Positions 1-9,099 of a stretch of 64,000 nt of DNA are shown one piece after another (the first letter of the stretch is position 1; each line of letters opens with the position of its first letter). This DNA comes from Candidatus Gastranaerophilales bacterium (GTDB taxonomy: Bacteria > Cyanobacteriota > Vampirovibrionia > Gastranaerophilales > Gastranaerophilaceae): the NCBI GenBank assembly GCA_944324305.1, contig CALUVV010000002.1, positions 186,001-250,000 on the forward strand, read 5' to 3'. Under the pieces are notes generated by a model. That model saw only the letters and a program-made list of their open reading frames with translations, had not been told where the DNA came from and searched no databases. Made by a program: the position numbers and the translations under genes.

Positions 1-3000
1 TTCCCGAAAGAAGATTTTTATAAAAATAATTCTATTTCTCTTAAAACAGGTGACGAAATTGAGGTCAAAGAACTCGCCCAAAAGTTTATTGACTTGGGTT
101 ACAAACGTTCCACAATGGTTTCTGATATTGGTGAATTCAGCATCAGAGGAGATATTATAGACTTTTATTCACTTGATAAGCATCCGGTCAGAATTGAACT
201 CTGGGGAGATGAAATAGTAGATATCAGGTATTTCAACAATGAAACACAAAAGTCTATTGAAAAGCTTAAATCCGCAAAAATAATGCCGATGTATAAGTTT
301 ACGCTTGAAAACGGTATTCCCGATGAAATTAAACCCGAAGATGAGGACGGATATTTTGAAGGTATTGAAGTTTACCAGAATTATTTTAATAATAATCTTG
401 TAAGCGTTTTGGATTATTTAAAAGACTATATTCTTGTTCTTGATGAAACGTCAGAGCTTTATTCAAAATACGAATTTACAGACAAAAATTTTGAAGAACA
501 GCTTCAGGAAAATTTAAAACTCGGTTTGAATGTTGACCTTAAAGAGCGAAATCATATTCCTTTTGAGGAGTTTATTCAAAAAAGTGCGGGATTTGTTAAA
601 GTCGGTTTAAATAATTTTCTGGACAGCGAAACAGAAGATATTATCGAATTTAATACGCAGACTGTCCAAAACTTCGGAGCAAAGCTTGATGATATCGCAA
701 ATTATATAAATTCAAAGCATGGATATAAAATAATTATTGCAACGGATTATCCCGAAAGAGTTAAAGAAATCCTTTCAGAGCGAAATATTTTTGATGTTGA
801 ATACAACGAGAGTATTTCATCGCATGGGACTGTTTTAGAAGATTTTAAAACCGTAATTCTGACAGACAGAGAACTTTTTAACAAACGCACAAAAGAGATT
901 ACGTCTGCAAAAAGGTCATATTACAAGGAAAAAGCCGAATATATCGAAAATATTAACGATATAAAAGAAGGCGAGTACGTAGTGCACAGTATTCACGGGG
1001 TCGGAATTTACAAAGGACTTTCACAGCAGGAAATTGACGGCCAGCTCAAAGATTATTTAACAATTGAATATGCAAATAAAGACAGGCTCCATATTCCCGC
1101 CGAACAAATTAATCTTCTTGTAAGATACAGGGGTTCGGGTGCGCTCAAGCCTAAACTGTCAAGAATGGGCGGAAAGGATTGGGAAAATACAAAAACACGC
1201 GTCAAAAAAGAAGTTGAACAGGTTGCCTATGATCTTTTAAGGCTTTATGCTAAACGTAAAATGCAAAAAGGTATTCAATTCTCACCTGATACGACATGGC
1301 AGGTTGAAATGGAAGAAGCTTTTGAATACACAGAAACTCCCGATCAGATGAAGGCAATAAATGATGTTAAAGCAGATATGGAAAGCGAACAGCCTATGGA
1401 CAGACTTATTTGCGGTGATGTCGGCTTCGGGAAAACAGAAGTTGCAATGCGCGGAATATTCAAAGCTGTGACATCAGGCAAACAGGCTGCGGTTGTTGTT
1501 CCGACAACAATTCTGGCATTCCAGCATTTCCAAACTCTTTCGGAAAGATTTAAACCTTTCGGGGTAAATGTGGAATTACTCTCCCGTTTCCGCTCGCAAA
1601 AAGAGCAGAAAGAAACTGTTAAGCACCTTGCCACAGGCGAATGCGATGTCGTAATCGGAACTCACAGATTATTGCAGGAAGGTATAATTTTTAAGGATTT
1701 GGGACTTCTTGTAATTGATGAGGAACACCGTTTTGGTGTACGGCACAAAGAAAAGCTGAAAACATTACGCGAAAACATTGACATTATAACAATGTCTGCT
1801 ACACCTATTCCCAGAACGCTTTATATGTCTTTATCGGGAATTAAAGATATGTCAATCATTAACACACCGCCTAAAAACAGGCTTCCAATAAAAACTTACG
1901 TCGGAGAGTGGAACGAAAATATGGTTAAAAATGCCATAATCCATGAACTTGACAGGGAAGGTCAGGTATTTTATCTGTATAACCGCGTTGAAACAATTGA
2001 CGAATTCAGAATGCAGCTGCAAAAACTTGTACCGAATGCACGAATTGCAATAGGCCACGGGCAGATGGACGAAAAAACACTGGAAAAAGTTATTATTGAC
2101 TTTGCAAACCATGAATACGATGTTCTTCTTGCCACAACAATTATCGAAAACGGTATTGATATTCCTAATGCAAATACAATGATAATTCATAACGCCGATA
2201 AATTCGGCCTAGCACAGCTTTACCAGCTCAGAGGACGTGTTGGCCGCTCTCAGCGTCAGGCATACTGCTACTGTTTCTATACAAAATCAAAAGAGATTAC
2301 ACACGATGCGGTTCAAAGATTAAAGGCAATAAAAGAGTTCACAACCCTCGGAAGCGGCTATCAGATTGCGATGCGCGATGTCGAAATCCGCGGCGTCGGA
2401 AACATCCTCGGCACAAAACAGCACGGACACATGGTTAATGTCGGTTTTGACACGTACTGCCAGCTTTTGGAAGAAACCGTTCAGGAACTGCAGGGACAGA
2501 TTGTCGATAAATCCGAACCGACAATTGTTGATATTAATGTAACCGCCTTTATTCCTGATGACTGGGTCGGTTCTTCCGAACAAAAAATGATTGAATATAA
2601 ACGTTTGGCTGATGTTAAATCGGATATTGAGCTTGATTATATAACTGAGGAATGGAAAGACCGTTTTGCCAAACCTCCCGAAAGTGTTGAAAACTTAATA
2701 AAACTTATAAAAATAAGACTTGCGGCTACAGATGTAAAAATTCCGCTTATAAGAGAAACCGAAGACAATATAAGAATTTATACGCCTTTCAGCCAGCCCG
2801 AATGGAAAATAATTCAGCATGCATTGCCGTCTGAAATCCTTAAGCGGATAAAATTTACAATTGCACCAAAGTCTTGCACAGATGGAAAATCTATATTATT
2901 ATTAAATAATTCGTATATGAACTTTAACGAAATATTTAACATTTTAACAGATTTGTTCTATTATATGTTTAAAACCGTTAACGAATATAAAATCGAAAAA

Positions 3001-3015
3001 AAGGAGACATTATGA
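1..3015 (+). CDS. mfd: Transcription-repair coupling factor Mfd (5' end outside window)
   Basis: The frame is open from base 1, so the gene starts upstream; about 1004 residues are visible, against roughly 1150 usual. Mfd is a cytosolic dsDNA translocase that removes RNA polymerase stalled at lesions and recruits UvrA. Visible in order: the end of the UvrB-like N-terminal part; the CarD/RID-like RNA-polymerase-binding module with GEYVVHSIHGVGIYKG near visible residues 325-340; Walker A GDVGFGKTE near 472; the DEEH box (VIDEEHRFG) near 573; SATPIPRTLYMSL near 600; helicase motif RGRVGRSQRQAYC; and the C-terminal TRCF domain. A TTG at 94 is internal and not the start. The stop overlaps the next ATG (ATGA at 3012-3015), which implies translational coupling. 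Confidence 0.97.
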   Translation, partial: FPKEDFYKNNSISLKTGDEIEVKELAQKFIDLGYKRSTMVSDIGEFSIRGDIIDFYSLDKHPVRIELWGDEIVDIRYFNNETQKSIEKLKSAKIMPMYKFTLENGIPDEIKPEDEDGYFEGIEVYQNYFNNNLVSVLDYLKDYILVLDETSELYSKYEFTDKNFEEQLQENLKLGLNVDLKERNHIPFEEFIQKSAGFVKVGLNNFLDSETEDIIEFNTQTVQNFGAKLDDIANYINSKHGYKIIIATDYPERVKEILSERNIFDVEYNESISSHGTVLEDFKTVILTDRELFNKRTKEITSAKRSYYKEKAEYIENINDIKEGEYVVHSIHGVGIYKGLSQQEIDGQLKDYLTIEYANKDRLHIPAEQINLLVRYRGSGALKPKLSRMGGKDWENTKTRVKKEVEQVAYDLLRLYAKRKMQKGIQFSPDTTWQVEMEEAFEYTETPDQMKAINDVKADMESEQPMDRLICGDVGFGKTEVAMRGIFKAVTSGKQAAVVVPTTILAFQHFQTLSERFKPFGVNVELLSRFRSQKEQKETVKHLATGECDVVIGTHRLLQEGIIFKDLGLLVIDEEHRFGVRHKEKLKTLRENIDIITMSATPIPRTLYMSLSGIKDMSIINTPPKNRLPIKTYVGEWNENMVKNAIIHELDREGQVFYLYNRVETIDEFRMQLQKLVPNARIAIGHGQMDEKTLEKVIIDFANHEYDVLLATTIIENGIDIPNANTMIIHNADKFGLAQLYQLRGRVGRSQRQAYCYCFYTKSKEITHDAVQRLKAIKEFTTLGSGYQIAMRDVEIRGVGNILGTKQHGHMVNVGFDTYCQLLEETVQELQGQIVDKSEPTIVDINVTAFIPDDWVGSSEQKMIEYKRLADVKSDIELDYITEEWKDRFAKPPESVENLIKLIKIRLAATDVKIPLIRETEDNIRIYTPFSQPEWKIIQHALPSEILKRIKFTIAPKSCTDGKSILLLNNSYMNFNEIFNILTDLFYYMFKTVNEYKIEKKETL

Positions 3016-4169
3016 GAGGGAAAAAATTACTGACAACACTTGCTGTTTCTGCAGTTTTGTTCGCAGGCTGCGGGTTGAAATCAGGTGAAGCAATTATCAA
3101 AGTTAATGATAAAACCATTACGCAAGGCCAGTTTGATCAGGAATTTGACAAACAGGCAGGCAACGGAATTGCTAAAGCTTTAGGTATCGATGTTAAAGAT
3201 GACAAAAACAGCTTTATATATCTTTTGATTAAAGACAGAGTTATTAACGAGCTTATTGTAAAAACTCTTCTTGACGAAGAAATCGCAAAACGCGGAATTA
3301 CAGTTACAAACAAAGACGTTGACGATGCAGTTAAGGAAATTATAAACAAACTCGGTTCTAAAGAACAGCTTGATGCATTATTGAAACAAAACGGTATTTC
3401 AAACTCCGATTTCAAAAAAGATTTGAAAGAAGAAGTTAAAATGAAAAGGTTAGCCGAACAATTAGGTTCTTCTAAAGTTTCGGATGCGGAAGCAAAAAAA
3501 TTCTATAATGATAATATTAACAAATTCAAACATCCTGACAGAGTAAGAGCTTCACACATTCTTATTTCCGTAAACCCTCAGGAAATAACAGAAGTTGTTA
3601 AGTCTGATCCGAAAAATAAAGACCTTGATGAAGCAGCAATAAAAGCTAAAGTTCAGGAAGAAATTCAAGCAAAAGAAGATAAAGCAAACAAACTTTTAGC
3701 AGAAGCTAAAAAAGATATGACACAGTTTGCCAAACTTGCAAAAGAAAATTCCGAAGATACCGCATCAGCAGCAAAAGGCGGCGACCTTGGCTTCTTTGCG
3801 GCAAAAGAAATGGTTCCCGAGTTTTCAAAAGCAGCTTTTTCAATGAAACCGAATTCAGTATCAGATAAACTTGTAAAAACTCAGTTCGGTTATCACATCA
3901 TAATGGTAACAGACAGAGCAGCTGCAAGCCAGGATCCGTTTGAAAAGGTGAAAAATAACATTAAAGGTTATTTGGAAAACCAAAAGCAAGTTGAAATGAT
4001 TGACAAATTGACAGAATCATTAAAGAAAAATGCAAAAATTGAATATGTAAACCCTGACTATGATCCTAAAGCCGTTCAAAAAGGCGTTCAGGAATCAATT
4101 AACAACAGCGGGGAAGCTGCAAAAAAAGCTAAAGAAGCAGCCGAAGCAAAAGCAAAGAAAAATAAATAA
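3012..4169 (+). CDS. SurA/PrsA-like peptidyl-prolyl isomerase lipoprotein
   Basis: 385 residues. The N-terminus has a hydrophobic segment and lipobox LFAGC with Cys20, so export and lipidation are expected. A SurA-N-like helical region follows. A parvulin (PPIC rotamase) domain spans about residues 175-300, with RASHILISV, GGDLGFFAAKEMVPEF and QFGYHIIMV. The C-terminus is Ala/Lys-rich and likely disordered. The family catalyses prolyl cis-trans isomerisation and chaperones exported proteins; here it probably acts on envelope proteins. It overlaps mfd by four bases and has AAGGAG nine bases before its ATG. A strong terminator follows. Confidence 0.9.
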   Translation: MRGKKLLTTLAVSAVLFAGCGLKSGEAIIKVNDKTITQGQFDQEFDKQAGNGIAKALGIDVKDDKNSFIYLLIKDRVINELIVKTLLDEEIAKRGITVTNKDVDDAVKEIINKLGSKEQLDALLKQNGISNSDFKKDLKEEVKMKRLAEQLGSSKVSDAEAKKFYNDNINKFKHPDRVRASHILISVNPQEITEVVKSDPKNKDLDEAAIKAKVQEEIQAKEDKANKLLAEAKKDMTQFAKLAKENSEDTASAAKGGDLGFFAAKEMVPEFSKAAFSMKPNSVSDKLVKTQFGYHIIMVTDRAAASQDPFEKVKNNIKGYLENQKQVEMIDKLTESLKKNAKIEYVNPDYDPKAVQKGVQESINNSGEAAKKAKEAAEAKAKKNK

Positions 4170-4175
4170 ATATAA

Positions 4176-4210
4176 AAAAAGACCGGTTATTAAAAACCGG
4201 TCTTTTTTTA
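4176..4210. terminator. Bidirectional intrinsic terminator
   Basis: GACCGGTT at 4181-4188 and AACCGGTC at 4195-4202 form an 8-bp GC-rich stem with an A-run on the left and a T-run on the right. It can end the mfd/prolyl-isomerase transcript on the plus strand and rnpB on the minus strand. A near-identical terminator is at 11118-11151. Confidence 0.9.
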
Positions 4211-4221
4211 TAATAAATAAA

Positions 4222-4562
4222 GTAACTCATAAGCCGTGTTCTGTTTCTAAATAATCATCTGTCTGGTATTGAGATTACTCTCAATCTCTAGCGATATTTT
4301 TGAAGTTGGCGGACAGCCTTTATAACCTTCAATTTAATCTTGCATTCGATTGGGGTTTACCTGGCCGGTATCTCTCGACACCGCCGGTGAAGCTCTTAAC
4401 TCACCGTTGCACCATCGCCTGTGACATTTCTGTCCATCGGCAGTCTTCATTTCTGTGGCACTTTCCACCGGCTCACGCCGTCCGGACTTTCTCCGGCAAT
4501 CTGTCCTTGAATGCACGGACTTTCCTCACCCGAATATATCAGGCGCGATTATTCGATTACTT
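4222..4562 (-). ncRNA. rnpB: RNase P RNA (class A)
   Basis: On the minus strand the diagnostic blocks appear in the right order: GAGGAAAGTCCG near the 5' end (about 4518-4529), a GGTGCAACGGTGAG-like segment with AAGAG near the middle, AAACCCCAATCGA, and the 3' signature ACAGAACACGGCTTATG (about 4229-4245). The RNA is the catalytic subunit that matures tRNA 5' ends. Its 5' end lies only a few bases after the stop of the upstream pilin gene, and its 3' end runs into the terminator at 4176-4210. Exact ends are estimated from the P1 helix. Protein-sized open frames over this interval are chance. Confidence 0.93.
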
Positions 4563-4564
4563 TA

Positions 4565-5242
4565 TTATAAAGCATCACGAATTGATGTGTTTATCGTTAC
4601 ATATTCAATCGCTTTAGTATCTGATTCTGATATTTTCAATTTACCGCTTGCCATTACCTCAATTACGTACTGGTCAAAATCATCTTCACTGGAAGCGCTT
4701 TGTCTTGCATTAGGAGGATCATCTCCGTTTACATCAATTAGGATTTGTCCTACGCCGGCATCTTCAGGACCGTCCAGCATACCCGGTGTCCAAGCACCGT
4801 AACCTGATCTGCCGCCTGTTGTTGTACCGCTCAAATCCCATTTAACACCATCGGTTGTATAGAATACTGTATCGTCACCTGATTTGACATTTAATCTGCT
4901 TTTGAACAACCCGGCAAATTTAGTATCACCTTCGTAGGTTTCACCCTCATATCTGACAGCATTATTATAATCAAATCCCCAGGCACAATACATATCATCG
5001 GTTTCAGTATTGTTTGCAAGCCAGTCGCTGTCACAGGCTTCACGCAAATCAGGATATAGTCTGGCATCGTTTATTAACGTTGCCACAATCTGCTCTGTGG
5101 TGTAGAAAGTTTTTTTAATCATCATTTTATTTTTATTCGGTCTGGTTTTCATGATAGTAGGAGTAACTACGGCTACCAGAATACCGATTACTGCAAGAGC
5201 AACCATTAATTCGGTCAGCGTAAAACCTTTTAATCTTCTCAT
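4565..5242 (-). CDS. Type IV pilin / type II secretion pseudopilin
   Basis: 225 residues. The start is set at 5242, where AGGAAGG precedes ATG and the protein begins MRRLKGFTLTEL. This is a classic short prepilin leader, with cleavage after Gly6 and Glu at +5, followed by the hydrophobic helix VALAVIGILVAVVTPTI. The globular C-terminal part includes ILIDVNGDDPPN, a motif shared with the two other pilins in this window. Pilins are assembled at the inner membrane after PilD processing. The leader is normal, unlike the G/C-tract leaders of the pilins at 5869 and 10398. The rnpB gene follows directly. Confidence 0.88.
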   Translation of the reverse strand: MRRLKGFTLTELMVALAVIGILVAVVTPTIMKTRPNKNKMMIKKTFYTTEQIVATLINDARLYPDLREACDSDWLANNTETDDMYCAWGFDYNNAVRYEGETYEGDTKFAGLFKSRLNVKSGDDTVFYTTDGVKWDLSGTTTGGRSGYGAWTPGMLDGPEDAGVGQILIDVNGDDPPNARQSASSEDDFDQYVIEVMASGKLKISESDTKAIEYVTINTSIRDAL

Positions 5243-5472
5243 AAATATCCTTCCTGTAATTGTTCTATTATTATAATAACATATATACCCGTTTTTTTCA
5301 ACAGATAAACACCCGTAAAAGAATTGCCGCATCGGGGATTAAGATGAATTAACGCAGCATGTAAACTTTTATTAACATGATAGCAAAATAATATGTTCAG
5401 ATGAGTTAATATATCATTCAATCTGTTAGGATTATGGGAGATTGAATGTAAAATAAACAGAGGGTACAAAGT

Positions 5473-5874
5473 ATGGTCGATAACAGATCAGCAGGATTCT
5501 TCGGAATCGGAGGCTCTTTTAATTTCAAAAGCGGAGATATTTCGGGAACAGCCGCCAAAACCCAGGATGATAAAATGGGACAGGGCGGGGAATATTTTGC
5601 GCAGCAGAAAAGAGAGGAAGATGAAGAAAATCAGGACAGCCAAAAATATACCGACAGAAGTGCTGTTTTGCGCGCGACATTAAACTCGCTTGCGATGATG
5701 AATGTGGCGAATGTTATCAACGCCCGCAAAAAAGCTCTGGAAGAACAGAGAGAACGTGACAGAAACTCAGCTGCTTCCTCTAAAGATAATAAGCGGGATA
5801 ATGCTGAAAAAGAACTTGAAGAAGAATTTTACAACATTGCCCGCGAATTGAAAGATGATAACGGAAAATCATAA
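5473..5874 (+). CDS. Small charged protein of unknown function
   Basis: 133 residues with no family recognised. The N-terminus is glycine-rich and polar (FFGIGGSFNF). From about residue 45 it is highly charged and likely helical or coiled coil (AQQKREEDEENQD, EKELEEEFYNIARELKDD). There is no signal peptide or membrane segment. GAGGG lies about nine bases before the ATG. The stop overlaps the stop of the convergent pilin gene at 5869. It could be a cytosolic structural or regulatory protein; function unknown. Confidence 0.65.
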   Translation: MVDNRSAGFFGIGGSFNFKSGDISGTAAKTQDDKMGQGGEYFAQQKREEDEENQDSQKYTDRSAVLRATLNSLAMMNVANVINARKKALEEQRERDRNSAASSKDNKRDNAEKELEEEFYNIARELKDDNGKS

Positions 5875-6657
5875 TCTGTAAGGATAATCTTTATTGAATT
5901 CCCAGTTATCGAACTGCAAAAGCCTTGAACAATAATTTGCATTATTTTTACATTTGTTAAGTATGGAAACCCGATTGTTGTCGCTTTTTCCGTATGAACA
6001 ATATGCAGTATTCGCATTTCCGCACATATTCTTTCGGTTTGAAGCATCAAAACATACTAAAAAAACAAATATATCTCTTCCTTTAATATTAGGTTTAGCC
6101 TCACCGTTTACATCAAAGTTGACATCCAGACAATCTCCATTCCACAAAGATAATGTAGTACCGTCAGTTAAATAAATTTTAGTATTTTCACCTGATTTTT
6201 CACCATCTTCATCAACAGTATTTTTACCGTCCTTAATACTTGCATACTTAAAATAAGGTGCAAGATAAGTCATAAAAAATTCTTTTGTAATTTTACCGTT
6301 TGCTTCAAAATCAGTGTCACCGTTCTCATCTTTCTGGGTATTACCTCCTCTTACCCAGTCTGTCATCTCACCATTCTCAAATTCCGACATTCTTATTGCC
6401 TGTTCCATTACGGAATTAAACTTTTTAAGCCTTGCTGAGTATTCAGTTTTTCTGGAATTAGCAACTAAAGCCGGCATAGTCATAGCGGCGACAACACCTA
6501 TTATTCCTAAAGTAATCAAAACCTCTGCCAAAGTAAATGCAGGTTTAGGAGCTACAGAATTGCCCCCCCCCCCGACTGCTACGCAGGCAGGCACCTCAAA
6601 ACAAGCTTTATGAAACTTATTAAATTTATGTGCCTGTTTTACGTTTAATCTTTTCAT
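5869..6657 (-). CDS. Type IV pilin-like protein with poly-G tract in its leader (in frame)
   Basis: 262 residues. The pilin core FTLAEVLITLGIIGVVAAMTMPALV starts at about residue 41, after an unusually long leader. The leader contains an 11-base G tract (coding strand; 6563-6573 on plus) encoding Gly-Gly-Gly-Gly between CVAV and NSVAPKPA. Cleavage would follow Ala instead of the usual Gly. The C-terminal part carries DVNGEAKPNIKGRDIF, as in its paralogues. AAAGGAG precedes the ATG. With 11 Gs the leader is in frame with the pilin core; gaining or losing one G would abolish expression. The gene lies downstream of a terminator at 6672-6708. Confidence 0.85.
   Translation of the reverse strand: MKRLNVKQAHKFNKFHKACFEVPACVAVGGGGNSVAPKPAFTLAEVLITLGIIGVVAAMTMPALVANSRKTEYSARLKKFNSVMEQAIRMSEFENGEMTDWVRGGNTQKDENGDTDFEANGKITKEFFMTYLAPYFKYASIKDGKNTVDEDGEKSGENTKIYLTDGTTLSLWNGDCLDVNFDVNGEAKPNIKGRDIFVFLVCFDASNRKNMCGNANTAYCSYGKSDNNRVSILNKCKNNANYCSRLLQFDNWEFNKDYPYRL
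6563..6573. repeat. C11 (coding-strand G11) homopolymer in pilin leader
   Basis: Eleven consecutive C on the plus strand inside the pilin at 5869-6657. Such a tract is very unlikely by chance in AT-rich DNA and is a typical slipped-strand substrate. Present length is in frame. Confidence 0.95.
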
Positions 6658-6671
6658 ATTTGCTCCTTTCT

Positions 6672-6709
6672 AAAAAAAACAGTCTGCTTTTTTGATTATA
6701 GCAGACTGC
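6672..6709 (-). terminator. Intrinsic terminator of the 6734 gene
   Basis: CAGTCTGCT (6680-6688) pairs with AGCAGACTG (6700-6708). On the minus strand it is followed by eight T (6672-6679), and then immediately by the Shine-Dalgarno of the pilin gene. It separates the gene at 6734 from the pilin unless read through. Confidence 0.82.
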
Positions 6710-6733
6710 TTATTTATTTTCAACCTTTACAAA

Positions 6734-7234
6734 CTATGCTGCAACAGCTTCTTCTTTTTCTTTGTCTTTCTTTATGAATAAGAATTCTCCTTTATAAGAC
6801 GGAGCAGAACCGTTTTTGTCTTTACCTGCACCAAGACTTATAATGCTGTTAAAAGCTGGAGCAGCTTGTGATTTTTGAGTATTGCCGACACCTTCATTTA
6901 GTGCAACGGTAATTTTGCCTTCAACATTTTTCTGAATATTTTGAGCTGCTTTAGAATTCAAGTATTGGATAGACTGCATAACTTCCTGATTTAACTGAAT
7001 TTGAAAACCTGAATTATTCATTGCAACCTGACGTGCAACGTTTGTATCAACATTGCCTTTATACAAATCCAAACCTAAATCTGCAGATTTGAAAATATTA
7101 TTTAAGGACGATGTATTTGTGTTATATTGGCTGTTTTTTTCAGCTGCACGTTTCAAAATTTCATTTGAAACCTGTTTTAAAGTTGTTGTATCAATCCCTA
7201 ATTTGTATTGTGCATTAAAAAGACCAATTGACAT
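6734..7234 (-). CDS. Hypothetical protein, Gln/Asn-rich, helical
   Basis: About 166 residues starting MSIGLFNAQYKLGID. An upstream ATG at 7270 would add 12 residues but lacks a Shine-Dalgarno, whereas AAGGGA lies upstream of the chosen start. The sequence is rich in Asn, Gln and Ala (YNTNTSSLNNIF, IQLNQEVMQSIQYLNSKAAQ) and ends with a charged tail KKDKEKEEAVAA. No signal peptide, membrane helix or known domain is evident. Similar short secreted-looking proteins occur through this region; function unknown. Confidence 0.65.
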   Translation of the reverse strand: MSIGLFNAQYKLGIDTTTLKQVSNEILKRAAEKNSQYNTNTSSLNNIFKSADLGLDLYKGNVDTNVARQVAMNNSGFQIQLNQEVMQSIQYLNSKAAQNIQKNVEGKITVALNEGVGNTQKSQAAPAFNSIISLGAGKDKNGSAPSYKGEFLFIKKDKEKEEAVAA

Positions 7235-7409
7235 ATCTTCAAATCCCTTTTTTCTTGTTTCCTTAATCATGTATTCGGCCGTATTTTTCTATATCTTTAA
7301 GGATTTTAAGAATGTTGTTACAATACTTTACAAAAGACTAAAATTCATGCAATTTTTACAAACTAATATACTTTATATATATACAAAGTATATAAGCGAG
7401 AGAATAATT

Positions 7410-7859
7410 ATGAGTATTGACAACGCAATATATGCACTCAGTAATTTTAATGCCTTAGCGGGAAGCGCGCTCGGTGCGGTTGATGCACGCAACAGAGGAG
7501 CGTCAGCCGGAGATGCATTAATGGGTTTTGGCTTTAACGTTATGAACGGAGCATTAAGAAATGAAGCTGCAAGAGAAATTCAGCACCATACGGGAAGTTA
7601 TCTCGGATATGCGGTAAATTCCATTGCGGGTTACGGAAATCCTGCTGCGAATGCGCAAGGGACTATGGGACTTATCGGAACTGCAATGCTGACTTCGCCT
7701 TTTGGAATTTTCGGATGCGGTTTTAATCCTTATATGACATCAACAATTTACGGCTGCGGGCCTTTTGGCGGAGGTTTCTTCGGCGGCGGATGCGGATGCG
7801 GACCCGGGTTTATGTTCGGCGGGCCTTCATTCTTCGGAGTTCGCGGGTTCTGGTGCTAA
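7410..7859 (+). CDS. Small glycine/cysteine-rich protein
   Basis: 149 residues. The start at 7410 gives MSIDNAIYALSNFNALAGSALGAVDARN. An in-frame ATG much further upstream (7053) would overlap the opposite-strand gene and is rejected. The first 100 residues are Ala/Gly-rich, possibly amphipathic. The last 50 are dominated by Gly, Phe, Cys and Pro (YGCGPFGGG, GGGCGCGPGF, RGFWC). No family recognised; glycine-rich tails often occur in surface or structural proteins. The stop overlaps the stop of the convergent solute-binding protein. Confidence 0.6.
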   Translation: MSIDNAIYALSNFNALAGSALGAVDARNRGASAGDALMGFGFNVMNGALRNEAAREIQHHTGSYLGYAVNSIAGYGNPAANAQGTMGLIGTAMLTSPFGIFGCGFNPYMTSTIYGCGPFGGGFFGGGCGCGPGFMFGGPSFFGVRGFWC

Positions 7860-9085
7860 TCAGCTTCCAACAAATTAATTTTATTAAAAACATCATCAAG
7901 AATTTTTTTGGTGGTGTTTTTGTTTAACAGTATTTGTTGAACAGCCGTATTTACAATTGTATTTACTTCTTTCTGGTCTTTCATTGTTTTAAATGACGGT
8001 TCAATTTTATTAAGCTGCTTAGCACTGATTACACGCGCTTTAGCAATCAAATCATCTTTATCATACGATGTATAAAAATCATCTTTCAATGTTTGTTCAT
8101 TAACGGCTAAAACATTTGTTAATTTTGCAAGTTCAAGCTGATTTTCATAGTTTGTCAGGAAAAGTGCAAATTTTAAGGCGTCTTCTTTATGCTTTGCCCT
8201 GACAGGAATAACGAAGTTCATCAGAGAAAAGTCATACTGCCCCAATTCTCCCGTAATTTGAGGTGCCACATCGGTATTTTTATAAGTTGACGGGGCGTTT
8301 TCTTTAATCATATTTAAGAAATTAGCTCCTGCCTGAAAAAACACAATCTGTTCGGCCATATATTTTTCCAGAGCTTCACGATGTGTCTGGGTAACGCTTT
8401 CCTTAGGGATTAAACCTTTTTCATACAAACTTTTAAAATAATCGAAAACATCAGCAGATTTTTCGGAATTTATGTTCAAAGCCGTTACGCCGTATTTGTT
8501 CAAAATTCTGAGCATTGTGTCGTTTTCGGTAATATTCGGAAGCATTACATAAGCACCTGTTTTTTCTTTTATTTCAGGAGCGATTAGCGCAATATCTTCA
8601 TAAGTTGAAGGCATTTTTGCACCCGATTTTTTCAAAAGCCCTTTATTGTAAATCGTTACGGCCGAAGTTGCATACCATGGAAGCGAATACAATTTCCCGT
8701 TGTATTTCAGCGAATTTATAATCTCTTTGTTAAACTGCGACGCGTATTCCTCATTAATCTCATACAGTGCTCCTCTTTGCGCCAAAAGAGCAGAAAAATC
8801 AGGATTTAAATTTATTAAATCAGGCGGGTTATCGCTTAACACAGAGGCAAGAGTTCTTTTTTCACCTTCAGAAAACGGAACATCAACCCATTTTATTTTT
8901 ATTTGAGGATTTCGCGTTTCAAATTCTTTTATAACCTTATTCATATAAGGCGAGAAATCACTCATTTGCAGTGTCCAAAATATAACTTCATTATCGGATT
9001 TATTTGACGGTTTTAAGAAAACGGCGGATAATAAAATTAAGAAAACAACAAGTATTATTTTTACTAAAGTCTTTACACATTTCAT
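7856..9085 (-). CDS. Extracellular solute-binding protein, family 1 (ABC sugar type)
   Basis: 409 residues. An N-terminal hydrophobic segment (VKIILVVFLILLSAVFL) serves as signal or anchor; there is no clear lipobox. The mature part has the sugar-binding-protein pattern: EVIFWTLQMSDF, EFETRNPQIKIKWVDVPF, PPDLINLNPDF, YSLPWYATSAVTIYNKGLL and a C-terminal helical part. It would bind a carbohydrate or similar ligand for an ABC importer, but no permease or ATPase gene lies nearby. The ATG has no Shine-Dalgarno; TATAAT is six bases upstream (9092-9097, minus), so the mRNA is probably leaderless. It is divergent from rarA. Confidence 0.85.
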   Translation of the reverse strand: MKCVKTLVKIILVVFLILLSAVFLKPSNKSDNEVIFWTLQMSDFSPYMNKVIKEFETRNPQIKIKWVDVPFSEGEKRTLASVLSDNPPDLINLNPDFSALLAQRGALYEINEEYASQFNKEIINSLKYNGKLYSLPWYATSAVTIYNKGLLKKSGAKMPSTYEDIALIAPEIKEKTGAYVMLPNITENDTMLRILNKYGVTALNINSEKSADVFDYFKSLYEKGLIPKESVTQTHREALEKYMAEQIVFFQAGANFLNMIKENAPSTYKNTDVAPQITGELGQYDFSLMNFVIPVRAKHKEDALKFALFLTNYENQLELAKLTNVLAVNEQTLKDDFYTSYDKDDLIAKARVISAKQLNKIEPSFKTMKDQKEVNTIVNTAVQQILLNKNTTKKILDDVFNKINLLEAD

Positions 9086-9087
9086 GC

Positions 9088-9097
9088 TACAATTATA
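9088..9097. promoter_or_regulatory. Overlapping divergent -10 elements of rarA and the solute-binding protein
   Basis: Only 14 bases separate the two start codons. On the minus strand TATAAT (9092-9097) is six bases before the binding-protein ATG. On the plus strand TACAAT (9088-9093) is six bases before the rarA ATG. Both -35 regions must lie inside the opposite gene. Confidence 0.6.
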
Positions 9098-9099
9098 CT

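Noticed and set aside
4300-4617. Protein-coding frames on both strands over 4300-4617
   Set aside because: The interval is RNase P RNA, and the frames have no ribosome sites or recognisable protein.
7053-7409. Extended N-terminus of the Gly/Cys-rich protein
   Set aside because: It would be antisense to the 6734 gene and cross AT-rich promoter DNA; the start at 7410 fits better.
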